Origin: Flagellimonas_B algarum
Lineage (GTDB): Bacteria > Bacteroidota > Bacteroidia > Flavobacteriales > Flavobacteriaceae
Assembly (NCBI RefSeq): GCF_040513375.1
Contig: NZ_JBEVTG010000002.1
Location: 372,001 to 436,000, forward strand
Direction of reading: 5' to 3'
Length of the DNA: 64,000 bases
How positions within the stretch are numbered: the stretch's first letter is position 1; each line of letters starts with the position of its first letter. The position numbers were made by a program, and so were the translations under genes. Positions 50,182 through 59,329 of this stretch are shown here, in pieces. Below the pieces are notes generated by a model. The model was not told the DNA's origin, ran no database searches, and saw nothing but the letters and a program-made list of their open reading frames with translations.

Positions 50182-50288
50182 GATGGCCTATTTTTTCTTA
50201 AGGTACGCTTTGGTTGATGATTTACAAAATGTAAGCTTTGACCGGCTTCCGTTTTACACCCCAATTGATTATTTTAGCAGCTTGTGCT

Positions 50289-53150
50289 ATGATCAATTTC
50301 GAAGAAAATATCGAAGTCCGTGGAGCAAGGGTCCACAACCTCAAAAACATTGATGTCACCATACCGCGTGAAAAGCTGGTGGTCATTACCGGACTATCGG
50401 GTAGTGGAAAATCATCACTGGCTTTTGACACTATTTACGCCGAAGGCCAGCGCCGTTACATCGAAACGTTTTCAGCTTATGCCCGGCAATTCCTCGGTGG
50501 GCTCGAACGTCCTGACGTCGATAAGATCGACGGGCTTTCACCTGTAATCGCGATAGAACAGAAAACCACTTCCAGATCGCCCCGCTCTACGGTAGGCACG
50601 ATTACCGAGGTGTACGATTTCCTTCGATTGCTTTATGCCAGGGCCGCCGATGCCTATAGCTATGAGACCGGCGAAAAGATGGTCAGTTATAGTGATGAAC
50701 AGATCAAACAATTGATCATAGAGGCCTATGAAGGCAAACGGATCAACATACTGGCGCCGGTAATCAAATCAAGAAAAGGGCATTACCGCGAGCTTTTCGA
50801 ACAAATCGCGAAACAAGGTTTCGTAAAGGTCAGGGTCGATGGTGAAATCGTCGATATCGTCAAAGGGATGAAGGTCGATCGCTATAAGACCCATGATATC
50901 GAAATCGTAATCGATCGGTTACAAGTCAATCCTTCCGATGAGCTTGACAAAAGACTGGGCGAAACGATCAACACGGCCATGTATAGTGGCAACAATGTAT
51001 TGATGGTCTTGGAGGCCGATGCATCCGATCCCCGTTACTTCAGCCGGGATCTCATGTGCCCCAGTTCGGGCATCTCCTATCCTACTCCCGAACCGAACAC
51101 TTTTTCCTTCAATTCACCAAAAGGGATGTGCCCCAGCTGTAGTGGATTGGGTCACGTTTACGAGGTAAACGAAAAGAAGATATTCCCCAACCGCAAGCTA
51201 AGTATCAAAGCCGGTGGTATTGCCCCATTAGGGGAATACAAAAAGTCTTGGGCCTTCAAGCAACTCGAAACCATAGGGCAACGTTACGGTTTCGATTTGG
51301 AGACCCCATTGGAGAAGATTCCGGAAGAAGCCATGCAAATCATCATGCATGGTGGAAAAGAACGCTTTTCGGTCGATTCAAAAACCCTAGGGGTCAAAAG
51401 AAACTATGCGATCGATTATGAGGGGATCTGCAACTTCATCAAGAACCAATTCGAAGAATCGAATTCCGCGTCCATCAAGCGATGGGCAAAGGATTACATG
51501 GATAAAATGGACTGCCCGAGCTGCCATGGGGCGAGGTTGCGAAAAGAATCACTTTACTTCAAGGTGGGCGGTCGCAATATCGCTGAACTGGCCGGTCTTG
51601 ATATTATGGAACTCGCACGGTTCTTTGAGTCCTTCCAAGCGGAAATGCAAGGTGACCAAAAGAAGATCGCGGAGGAAATCGTAAAGGAAATCCGTACGCG
51701 GATCCGTTTTCTCCTTGATGTCGGACTCGATTACCTTTCATTGAACCGAAGCTCGAAATCCCTTTCGGGTGGAGAGGCCCAGCGCATTCGTTTGGCCACC
51801 CAGATCGGCTCCCAATTGGTCGGTGTGCTCTACATCTTGGACGAACCCAGTATCGGCTTACACCAAAGGGATAACGAACGACTCATACAGTCTTTGGTGT
51901 CGTTACGAGACATTGGAAATTCGGTGATCGTGGTAGAACACGATCGCGATATGATCGAACATGCCGATCACGTCATCGACATTGGTCCAAAGGCCGGAAA
52001 ACATGGTGGAGAGATCATTTCGGAAGGACCACCCTCCGAACTCCAGGAACAGCAAACCCTTACAGCGGCATACATCACCGGGAGCAAAACCATACCGGTT
52101 CCTGAAAAACGAAGGAAGGGCAATGGCAAGAAAATCGTCTTGTCCGGATGCACCGGCAACAACCTTAAGGACATCACCGTTGAATTTCCCTTGGGGAAGT
52201 TGATCGGGGTAACCGGGGTGTCTGGAAGCGGAAAATCCACCTTGATCAACGAGACCTTGTATCCGATCATGAACGCCCATTATTTTAATGGCGTGCGCAA
52301 ACCCATGCCCTATAAGAAAATTACCGGTTTGCAACATATCGACAAAGTCATCGATATCAACCAATCGCCCATAGGCCGCACCCCACGTTCGAACCCGGCA
52401 ACCTATACCGGGGTGTTCAGTGAGATTCGTTCTTTATTCGCCAAGACCACCGAAGCGACGATCCGCGGCTATAAACCCGGACGTTTTAGCTTTAATGTGC
52501 AAGGAGGTCGCTGCGAAACCTGTATGGGAGGTGGACTCAGGGTCATCGAAATGAACTTTTTACCCGATGTGCATGTGGAATGCGAGACCTGCAATGGCAA
52601 ACGCTTCAATCGTGAAACGCTAGAAATCCGATATAAAGGCAAGTCGATCGCCGACGTCCTCGAAATGACCATCAACGATGCCGTCGCTTTTTTCGAGCAT
52701 ATTCCGAAAATCTACCGCAAATTGAAAACCATCCAAGATGTGGGATTGGGATACATTAGTCTTGGCCAACAATCGACAACCCTTTCAGGAGGCGAAGCCC
52801 AGCGGGTAAAGCTGGCCACAGAACTTTCCAAACGCGATACCGGCAATACCTTTTACATCTTGGACGAGCCTACGACCGGCCTTCATTTTGAAGATATTCG
52901 CGTGCTGATGTTGGTTTTGGAACAATTGGTAGACAAAGGAAATACGGTTTTGGTGATCGAACACAATATGGACGTGATCAAAATGATGGACCACATCATC
53001 GATATCGGCTATGAAGGGGGGCGCGGCGGAGGCATGGTGGTCGCCAAAGGAACCCCTGAACAGGTTGCCAAAGACAATAAAAGCCACACCGCCAAGTTTT
53101 TAAAAAAGGAGTTGGATCAAACCAACACCACTATAGCCAAAGCGGTTTAA
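50289..53150 (+). CDS. uvrA: excinuclease ABC subunit A
   Basis: A 953-residue UvrA. The start at MINFEENIEVRGARVHNLK is chosen over an upstream ATG that would add 17 hydrophobic residues. Both ABC halves are complete: Walker A GLSGSGKSSLAFDT and later GVSGSGKSTLI, signature motifs LSGGEAQRIRLA and LSGGEAQRVKLA, and paired CxxC zinc modules (CPSCSGLGH, CPSCHGARL, CETCMGGGL, CETCNGKRF). It recognises bulky lesions with UvrB in nucleotide excision repair. It is followed after 10 bases by a LOG-family gene. A copy of the operator from the LexA-like system is not visible in its promoter. Confidence 0.98.
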   Translation: MINFEENIEVRGARVHNLKNIDVTIPREKLVVITGLSGSGKSSLAFDTIYAEGQRRYIETFSAYARQFLGGLERPDVDKIDGLSPVIAIEQKTTSRSPRSTVGTITEVYDFLRLLYARAADAYSYETGEKMVSYSDEQIKQLIIEAYEGKRINILAPVIKSRKGHYRELFEQIAKQGFVKVRVDGEIVDIVKGMKVDRYKTHDIEIVIDRLQVNPSDELDKRLGETINTAMYSGNNVLMVLEADASDPRYFSRDLMCPSSGISYPTPEPNTFSFNSPKGMCPSCSGLGHVYEVNEKKIFPNRKLSIKAGGIAPLGEYKKSWAFKQLETIGQRYGFDLETPLEKIPEEAMQIIMHGGKERFSVDSKTLGVKRNYAIDYEGICNFIKNQFEESNSASIKRWAKDYMDKMDCPSCHGARLRKESLYFKVGGRNIAELAGLDIMELARFFESFQAEMQGDQKKIAEEIVKEIRTRIRFLLDVGLDYLSLNRSSKSLSGGEAQRIRLATQIGSQLVGVLYILDEPSIGLHQRDNERLIQSLVSLRDIGNSVIVVEHDRDMIEHADHVIDIGPKAGKHGGEIISEGPPSELQEQQTLTAAYITGSKTIPVPEKRRKGNGKKIVLSGCTGNNLKDITVEFPLGKLIGVTGVSGSGKSTLINETLYPIMNAHYFNGVRKPMPYKKITGLQHIDKVIDINQSPIGRTPRSNPATYTGVFSEIRSLFAKTTEATIRGYKPGRFSFNVQGGRCETCMGGGLRVIEMNFLPDVHVECETCNGKRFNRETLEIRYKGKSIADVLEMTINDAVAFFEHIPKIYRKLKTIQDVGLGYISLGQQSTTLSGGEAQRVKLATELSKRDTGNTFYILDEPTTGLHFEDIRVLMLVLEQLVDKGNTVLVIEHNMDVIKMMDHIIDIGYEGGRGGGMVVAKGTPEQVAKDNKSHTAKFLKKELDQTNTTIAKAV

Positions 53151-53160
53151 TACAGGAATT

Positions 53161-53847
53161 ATGAGGAAAGAACAACACCACAAGGGCTGGAACGAGATCA
53201 AGACCAACGATTCTTGGGCCATATTCAAGATCATGGGAGAATTCGTCAATGGATTTGAAAAAATGAGTGCCATCGGCCCTTGCGTCTCTGTTTTCGGCTC
53301 GGCCCGAACCCAACCTGGTGAAAAATACTATGACCTTGCCGTAAACGTTGCCAAAAGCATCGCCAACGCCGGTTATGGGGTCATAACGGGTGGCGGACCA
53401 GGAATCATGGAGGCCGGAAACAAAGGGGCCAATCTTGCCGGAGGTACTTCGGTGGGGCTGAATATCGACCTCCCCTTCGAGCAGCATGACAATCCGTTCA
53501 TCGACCCGGATAAAAGTTTGGATTTCGACTACTTTTTCGTTCGCAAAGTGATGTTCGTCAAATATTCACAAGGATTTGTGGTCATGCCAGGAGGATTTGG
53601 CACACTTGATGAGCTCTTTGAAGCGATGACCCTTATCCAAACGAATAAAATCCACACCTTCCCCATCATCTTGGTTGGATCTGAATTTTGGGGCGGGTTG
53701 ATCGATTGGATCAAGAATACCATGCTCGAAGCTGGAAACATCAGTCCGAAAGACCTTGATTTGATCCAATTGGTCGATACGGAAGAAGAAGTGGTCTCGA
53801 TTATCGATGCGTTCTATAAAGGTCGCGAATTGAGCCCTAACTTTTAA
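53161..53847 (+). CDS. LOG-family Rossmann-fold protein (TIGR00730-like)
   Basis: A 228-residue protein with LOG-family motifs: CVSVFGSARTQPGEKYYDLA, GVITGGGPGIMEAGNKGA, and PGGFGTLDELFEAMTLIQT (the PGGxGTxxE motif), the last being the phosphoribohydrolase site. Family members cleave nucleoside 5'-monophosphates, sometimes acting in cytokinin activation or purine turnover. It begins 10 bases after uvrA and is probably co-transcribed, and the M1-like gene follows after 12 bases. Confidence 0.9.
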   Translation: MRKEQHHKGWNEIKTNDSWAIFKIMGEFVNGFEKMSAIGPCVSVFGSARTQPGEKYYDLAVNVAKSIANAGYGVITGGGPGIMEAGNKGANLAGGTSVGLNIDLPFEQHDNPFIDPDKSLDFDYFFVRKVMFVKYSQGFVVMPGGFGTLDELFEAMTLIQTNKIHTFPIILVGSEFWGGLIDWIKNTMLEAGNISPKDLDLIQLVDTEEEVVSIIDAFYKGRELSPNF

Positions 53848-53859
53848 GCGCTGAACGAT

Positions 53860-56715
53860 TTGGTAAAGCTTTCTTTTTTGAAGAAAATCATAATGCCGCT
53901 CTTGGTATGCTGCACTTGTATGCTATGGGGGCAACATAAAAATACCATTACGGCTACCCTCGATGCCCAGAACAACCAAGTGCGGGTCACCCAATCGTTC
54001 ACCTACCACAATGCGAGCGATATCGCACTTTCCCATTTATATTTCAATGATTGGAACAACGCCTATTCGAGCAATACCACCCCCTTGGCGAGACATTTTG
54101 GTGAAGACTTCAATCGCAGCCTACACTTGGCCAAAAACCGGGAACGTGGATTTACCATACTGACGAGCGTGGTCGACAAAGGATATGCCGGCTTGCAGTG
54201 GGAACGGGAACCGGCCGCCGATATCATCAGGGTCGGTTTGGATAGCCCGCTGCAACCTGGCCAAGAAGTCAGTTTGTTTTTCACCTACACCCTTCAACTC
54301 CCCGATGGTAAGTTCACCAAATACGGATACAACTCCGACGGCACCATCAACCTAAAGGATTGGTATCTCAGCCCTGCGGTTTTCGATGGGGAATGGCATG
54401 TGTATTCCAACAAGGGATTTGATGACTTATATACGGATGTCACAACGACCGATATCAACTTCATTTTTCCCCAAGATCTTTTTTTGGCTTCCAATTTCCT
54501 TGAATCGAACGTGTCGGATTTTCCGGGTGGTCAACAAGTTCAACTCAGAGGGTCCGATCGAAAGAACTGCCAAATCATATTGACTCCTGAAAAACAGTTC
54601 ACACGACATGTGACCCCTTTTATGACGGTCAGTAGCGATCTTGTGAACTCCAGGTATGATGAGATATCACAAGGGATTTCCATTAATAAAGTAGCTCGTT
54701 TTATCCACAACAACTTGGGGAGTTACCCCCATGACAATGTGTTGGTCAGCACCTTGGAATACAACAAAAACCCTTTGTACGGCCTCAACCAACTCCCCTC
54801 CTTCATTAGGCCCTATCGCGAACAGTTCCAGTTCGAGATGATGTTTTTAAAAACCACCTTGAACAGCGTGCTCAAGGAAACCTTGTTCTTCGACCCTCGT
54901 AAGGAACGCTGGGTGAACGACGCGATCGCCAATTATTTGATGATCAAGTATGTGGAGATCAACTATCCGAACCAAAAGCTGATCGGGAAGCTTGCGGGAC
55001 TCTGGGGAATACGGCGGTCTCATTTGGCCAAAATGGCCTTTAATGAACAATACAATTTACTGCAAATGCTTTCGGCCCGAAAGAACATCGATCAGGCCTT
55101 GACCACCCCAACCGATTCTTTGGTACTTTTCAATGAACGGATCGCCAACCGATATAAAGCGGGATTGGGACTATCCTATCTGGCCGATTATGTAGGTGTC
55201 GAACGCATCGACAGTACGATCATTGATTTTTATGATGTACACCGACTGAATGCTAGGACCAAGGTCAAGGATTTTCGCACCATTTTGGAACAGTGTGCCG
55301 ATGATCAGGTCGATTGGTTTTTCGACGAATATGTGGCAACCAACAAAAAAATCGATTTCAAGATCAAGAACGTCGAAAAATCAGAAGACTCCATAACCTT
55401 CACCTTAAAGAACAAAAGAGGTACCAACGTACCCATTTCCTTGTTCGGATTGCGCAAGGATTCGGTCATTTCGAAATACTGGTATGCCGATATCGATTCA
55501 TCGGCCACCTTTACGATTCCGCGTCAAGGGGAAGACCGATTGGTCTTGAACTACGATCAAAAAATACCTGAATTCAATCAGCGTGATAATTGGAAGACTT
55601 TGAACGGATTTTTCTCCAGCAATAAGAAGTTGCAATTCCGGTTTTTCAAGGATACCGAAGACCCGTATTACAACCAAGTTTTTTATGTGCCGATCGCGAA
55701 CTTCAATATTTACGACGGGGTGACACCGGGCTTGCGTATTTACAACAAGACCTTTTTGGAACGAAATTTCAATTACGACTTTTCACCGGCCTATTCCTTC
55801 TTGGAAAAGACGGTCGTCGGGCGTGCTAGTTTTCGATATCGCAAGTACCACGATAAGGGCAAGTTGTTCGTTTCGAACTATTTCATAGGGGGCAGTACCT
55901 CACATTTCCAGACCAATTCGCGCTTCACGACGATTACCCCGGCTATAAGTTTCGGCTGGCGGCCCAAGGACCTACGTTCGAACAAAAGGCAATCGTTATT
56001 GATCCGGCATCGAAATGTTTTCCGAAATATCGATGAGACGGTTTTGAATGACAACAGCATTGATCTTGATCTGGAAAACAACCCCGATTACAGTGTGTTC
56101 AATGTGCGGTATGACAAGGTGCATAATGACATCATCAATTTCAAGTCCTCTTCGTTGGACTTCCAACATTCGAGTGAATTCACGAAACTGTCCTTAGAAC
56201 TGGAGTATCGGAGATTGTTCGAAAGCAACAGGCAATTGAACCTGCGCTTCTTTGCGGGTAAGTTCCTGCGAAACAAGAGCACCTCCGATTTTTTCAGCTT
56301 TGCGCTCGATCGACCCACCGACTACCTTTTTGATTTGAATTACCTCGGGCGCTCTGAAGACTCGGGCTTGACCAGCCAACAGATCATCATTGCCGAAGGA
56401 GGGTTCAAATCACAATTCGATGATCAATTCGGAAGCGATTGGATCGCGACTACCAATGCGAGTTTCAACGTTTGGCGTTGGATCGAGCTCTATGGCGATG
56501 TCGGGTTTATTGGTGACAAGGGAGAATCCGCCCGCTTTGTTTATGATTCGGGCATCCGATTGAACCTGGTTACGGATTACTTTGAGCTGTACTTTCCGAT
56601 CTATTCGAATAACGGTTGGGAAATCGCCCAACCGAATTACAGTGAGACGATACGTTTTGTAGTCACAGTAAGCCCGAGAACACTTATCGGTCTGTTCACC
56701 CGAAGGTGGTTTTAA
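53860..56715 (+). CDS. degenerate M1-peptidase-like protein with C-terminal outer-membrane barrel
   Basis: A 951-residue secreted protein starting with TTG (an ATG at 53893 would shorten the signal peptide). The N-terminal region (about 25-270, VTQSFTYHNASDIALSHLYFNDWNNAY) and the helical region to about 500 resemble the M1 gluzincin aminopeptidase architecture. Where the catalytic helix is expected there is no HExxH: only LKTTLNSVLKETLF followed by RWVNDAIANYLM, where active enzymes have WLNEGFA. Residues about 570-951 are a series of beta strands ending in LIGLFTRRWF, consistent with an outer-membrane barrel. It probably binds rather than cleaves. It follows the LOG gene by 12 bases. Confidence 0.8.
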   Translation: MVKLSFLKKIIMPLLVCCTCMLWGQHKNTITATLDAQNNQVRVTQSFTYHNASDIALSHLYFNDWNNAYSSNTTPLARHFGEDFNRSLHLAKNRERGFTILTSVVDKGYAGLQWEREPAADIIRVGLDSPLQPGQEVSLFFTYTLQLPDGKFTKYGYNSDGTINLKDWYLSPAVFDGEWHVYSNKGFDDLYTDVTTTDINFIFPQDLFLASNFLESNVSDFPGGQQVQLRGSDRKNCQIILTPEKQFTRHVTPFMTVSSDLVNSRYDEISQGISINKVARFIHNNLGSYPHDNVLVSTLEYNKNPLYGLNQLPSFIRPYREQFQFEMMFLKTTLNSVLKETLFFDPRKERWVNDAIANYLMIKYVEINYPNQKLIGKLAGLWGIRRSHLAKMAFNEQYNLLQMLSARKNIDQALTTPTDSLVLFNERIANRYKAGLGLSYLADYVGVERIDSTIIDFYDVHRLNARTKVKDFRTILEQCADDQVDWFFDEYVATNKKIDFKIKNVEKSEDSITFTLKNKRGTNVPISLFGLRKDSVISKYWYADIDSSATFTIPRQGEDRLVLNYDQKIPEFNQRDNWKTLNGFFSSNKKLQFRFFKDTEDPYYNQVFYVPIANFNIYDGVTPGLRIYNKTFLERNFNYDFSPAYSFLEKTVVGRASFRYRKYHDKGKLFVSNYFIGGSTSHFQTNSRFTTITPAISFGWRPKDLRSNKRQSLLIRHRNVFRNIDETVLNDNSIDLDLENNPDYSVFNVRYDKVHNDIINFKSSSLDFQHSSEFTKLSLELEYRRLFESNRQLNLRFFAGKFLRNKSTSDFFSFALDRPTDYLFDLNYLGRSEDSGLTSQQIIIAEGGFKSQFDDQFGSDWIATTNASFNVWRWIELYGDVGFIGDKGESARFVYDSGIRLNLVTDYFELYFPIYSNNGWEIAQPNYSETIRFVVTVSPRTLIGLFTRRWF

Positions 56716-56845
56716 TTGAGGTATTCGTAAAATATTCGGCTTTTTTAAACGTTTCATTTTTGTATTCGTGATTTTTGTAACAAAAAATTGTGAATTCATA
56801 AATGATTTTCAAAACCCAGGTGCGTAAAAAACGCTTGGTTTTTAC

Positions 56846-56853
56846 TACTTTTG
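56846..56853 (+). promoter_or_regulatory. -7 element of the fused E1 dehydrogenase gene
   Basis: TACTTTTG is a full TAnnTTTG match, 20 bases upstream of the ATG at 56874. No TTG at the expected spacing. Confidence 0.45.
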
Positions 56854-56873
56854 CAAAAAATCCATCACCCTTA

Positions 56874-59288
56874 ATGAAGACAGACGACGCTACTGCAAAC
56901 AACTCGATTTCGTACGACGATTTTCAAGAACAAATCCTTCGGGACTTTGAAATCGCCGTTACCAGTCGTGAGTGCAGCCTTTTAGGGAGGCGTGAGGTAT
57001 TGACCGGAAAAGCCAAATTCGGCATCTTCGGTGATGGAAAAGAACTGCCGCAATTGGCCATGGCCCGTTCCTTTCAAGATGGGGATTTCAGAAGCGGGTA
57101 TTATCGCGATCAGACCTTTATGATGGCGCTGGGACATTTGGATCCCAAATCGTTCTTCCATGGTTTGTATGCGACGACCGATATAGAAAAGGAACCTATG
57201 AGTGCCGGCCGCCAAATGGGTGGGCATTTCGTAACCCATAGCATGACCCAAGATGGGCAATGGGTCGACTTGACCAAGCAAAAAAACAGTAGTGCCGATA
57301 TCTCTTGTACCGCTGGTCAAATGCCAAGATTATTAGGATTGGCCCAAGCATCGCAGGTCTACCGCAAGGTGAAGGACATCGATCAAACCAAGTTTTCGAA
57401 CAATGGTAACGAAGTCGCCTGGGGTACCATCGGCAACGCAAGTACGAGTGAAGGGCATTTCTTTGAGACCATCAATGCCGCGGGAGTGATGCAAGTGCCG
57501 ATGGTCATGAGCATTTGGGACGATGCGTATGGCATTTCCGTTCCGGCCGAATTCCATACCACAAAAGGCGATATCTCCGAAATCCTTAAAGGATTGCAAC
57601 GGGATACCGAAAATAAAGGCTATGAAATCTTCAAAGTCGCCGGGTGGGACTATACCGCCTTGATCCACGCCTATGAAAATGCGTCGGATATCGCGCGTGA
57701 CGAACACGTGCCCGTGTTGATCCATGTTACGGAGCTGACCCAACCCCAAGGACATTCCACCTCGGGATCCCACGAACGCTACAAATCACCGGAACGTTTG
57801 GAATGGGAGCGCGAAAATGATTGCAACAAGCGGTTTCGCGAGTGGATCATTGATAACAATATCGCCACTGAAGAAGCGCTGAAAGCGATTGAAAAGCGAA
57901 TCAAGCAACAAGTCCGCAACGCGAAGAAGGAAGCCTGGTCGGAGTTTTTGGCTCCGCACCTCGCCCAAAAGAAAGAATTGGTCGATTTATTGGCCCAAGC
58001 TGCCGAAGGTAGTGCGAATAGGACGTTCATCACCAAGGTGATGAATGATTTCATTGCCATTGACGAACCGATAAAGAAAGATATTGCGTCACACGCCAGA
58101 AAAGCACTTCGGTACTTGATCGGCGAATCTTCGGAAGCCAAGCAACGTCTTCAAGAATGGATCGATCGGTTCATGGCGATCACCCAACCCAAATACAGTT
58201 CGGAACTGTTCCATGAGCAACCCTTCGATACGGCATCGGTGGAAGCGATTGCCCCGATGTATCCTGATGCCCCTGAAGAAGTGGATGGACGGGTGATTTT
58301 GCGGGACAACTTCGACGCCTTATTCAACAAATATCCTGAGGCGATGATCTTTGGTGAGGATACCGGGAACATCGGTGATGTGAACCAAGGCCTTGAAGGA
58401 CTGCAAAAAAAGTATGGGGCCACTCGGATCGCCGATACGGGGATACGGGAAACCACGATCATCGGGCAAGGAATCGGATTGGCTATGCGGGGGTTGCGAC
58501 CTATTGCCGAAATCCAATACCTTGACTATATCTTATACGCCCTACAAACATTGAGTGATGATTTGGCTACCCTGCGTTACCGTACGGTCGGAAAACAAAT
58601 CGCACCACTCATCATTAGGACCCGTGGACATCGCCTTGAAGGGATATGGCATTCGGGTTCCCAAATGGGAGGCCTCATCCATTTGTTGCGCGGTATCTAC
58701 ATCCTAACGCCGAGGAATATGACCCAAGCGGCAGGCTTCTACAATACCTTAATGAAGGGCAATGAGCCCGCCCTGGTCATCGAAAGTTTGAACGGCTACC
58801 GCCTAAAAGAATTAAAACCTGCAAACTTAGGCGATTTTTGTACGCCGATCGGCGTTGTGGAAACCTTAAGGGAAGGTACCGACATCACCTTGCTCTCTTA
58901 TGGATCGACCCTTCGGATCGTAGCAAAAGTAGCCCAGGAATTGCAGGAGGTCGGCATTGATGCCGAAGTGATCGATGCACGATCTTTACTCCCTTTCGAT
59001 ACCGCACACGATGTGTTGAAAAGCATCCAAAAAACGAATCGCTTGTTGATCATCGACGAGGATGTACCGGGGGGCTGCTCCGCCTATTTAATGCAAGAGA
59101 TCCTCGAGAAACAAGGAGGGTATGCCTACCTAGACAGTGCTCCTCAGACTTTGACCGCCAAGGCGCATCGCCCAGCCTACGCCACTGATGGGGATTACTT
59201 TTCGAAACCCAATGAAGAAGATATTTTTGAGAAGGTTTATGGAATCATGCATGAAGCTGATCCCGAAGCCTATCCCAAATTGCGATAA
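56874..59288 (+). CDS. fused E1 alpha/beta 2-oxoacid dehydrogenase component
   Basis: An 804-residue protein starting at MKTDDATANNSISYDDF, just after its promoter; earlier in-frame codons lie upstream of the -7 element. The N-terminal half is E1 alpha-like with thiamine diphosphate binding (GNASTSEGHFFETINAAGV, SIWDDAYGIS), and the C-terminal half is E1 beta-like (MIFGEDTGNIGDVNQGLEG, YGATRIADTGIRETTIIGQGIGLAMRG, LIIRTRGHRLEG). It would decarboxylate a 2-oxoacid and transfer the acyl group to an E2; similar fused proteins in Flavobacteria are annotated as branched-chain 2-oxoacid dehydrogenase. Its substrate is not proven here. E2 and E3 are not in the window. Confidence 0.93.
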   Translation: MKTDDATANNSISYDDFQEQILRDFEIAVTSRECSLLGRREVLTGKAKFGIFGDGKELPQLAMARSFQDGDFRSGYYRDQTFMMALGHLDPKSFFHGLYATTDIEKEPMSAGRQMGGHFVTHSMTQDGQWVDLTKQKNSSADISCTAGQMPRLLGLAQASQVYRKVKDIDQTKFSNNGNEVAWGTIGNASTSEGHFFETINAAGVMQVPMVMSIWDDAYGISVPAEFHTTKGDISEILKGLQRDTENKGYEIFKVAGWDYTALIHAYENASDIARDEHVPVLIHVTELTQPQGHSTSGSHERYKSPERLEWERENDCNKRFREWIIDNNIATEEALKAIEKRIKQQVRNAKKEAWSEFLAPHLAQKKELVDLLAQAAEGSANRTFITKVMNDFIAIDEPIKKDIASHARKALRYLIGESSEAKQRLQEWIDRFMAITQPKYSSELFHEQPFDTASVEAIAPMYPDAPEEVDGRVILRDNFDALFNKYPEAMIFGEDTGNIGDVNQGLEGLQKKYGATRIADTGIRETTIIGQGIGLAMRGLRPIAEIQYLDYILYALQTLSDDLATLRYRTVGKQIAPLIIRTRGHRLEGIWHSGSQMGGLIHLLRGIYILTPRNMTQAAGFYNTLMKGNEPALVIESLNGYRLKELKPANLGDFCTPIGVVETLREGTDITLLSYGSTLRIVAKVAQELQEVGIDAEVIDARSLLPFDTAHDVLKSIQKTNRLLIIDEDVPGGCSAYLMQEILEKQGGYAYLDSAPQTLTAKAHRPAYATDGDYFSKPNEEDIFEKVYGIMHEADPEAYPKLR

Positions 59289-59290
59289 TA

Positions 59291-59320
59291 AAAAAAAGCC
59301 TCCCGAATGGGAGGCTTTTT
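59291..59320. terminator. bidirectional intrinsic terminator
   Basis: GCCTCCC (59298-59304) pairs perfectly with GGGAGGC (59309-59315) around a GAAT loop, with an A-tract on one side and a T-tract on the other. It sits between the convergent E1 and M16 genes and can act in both directions. Confidence 0.92.
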
Positions 59321-59329
59321 ATTTCCATA

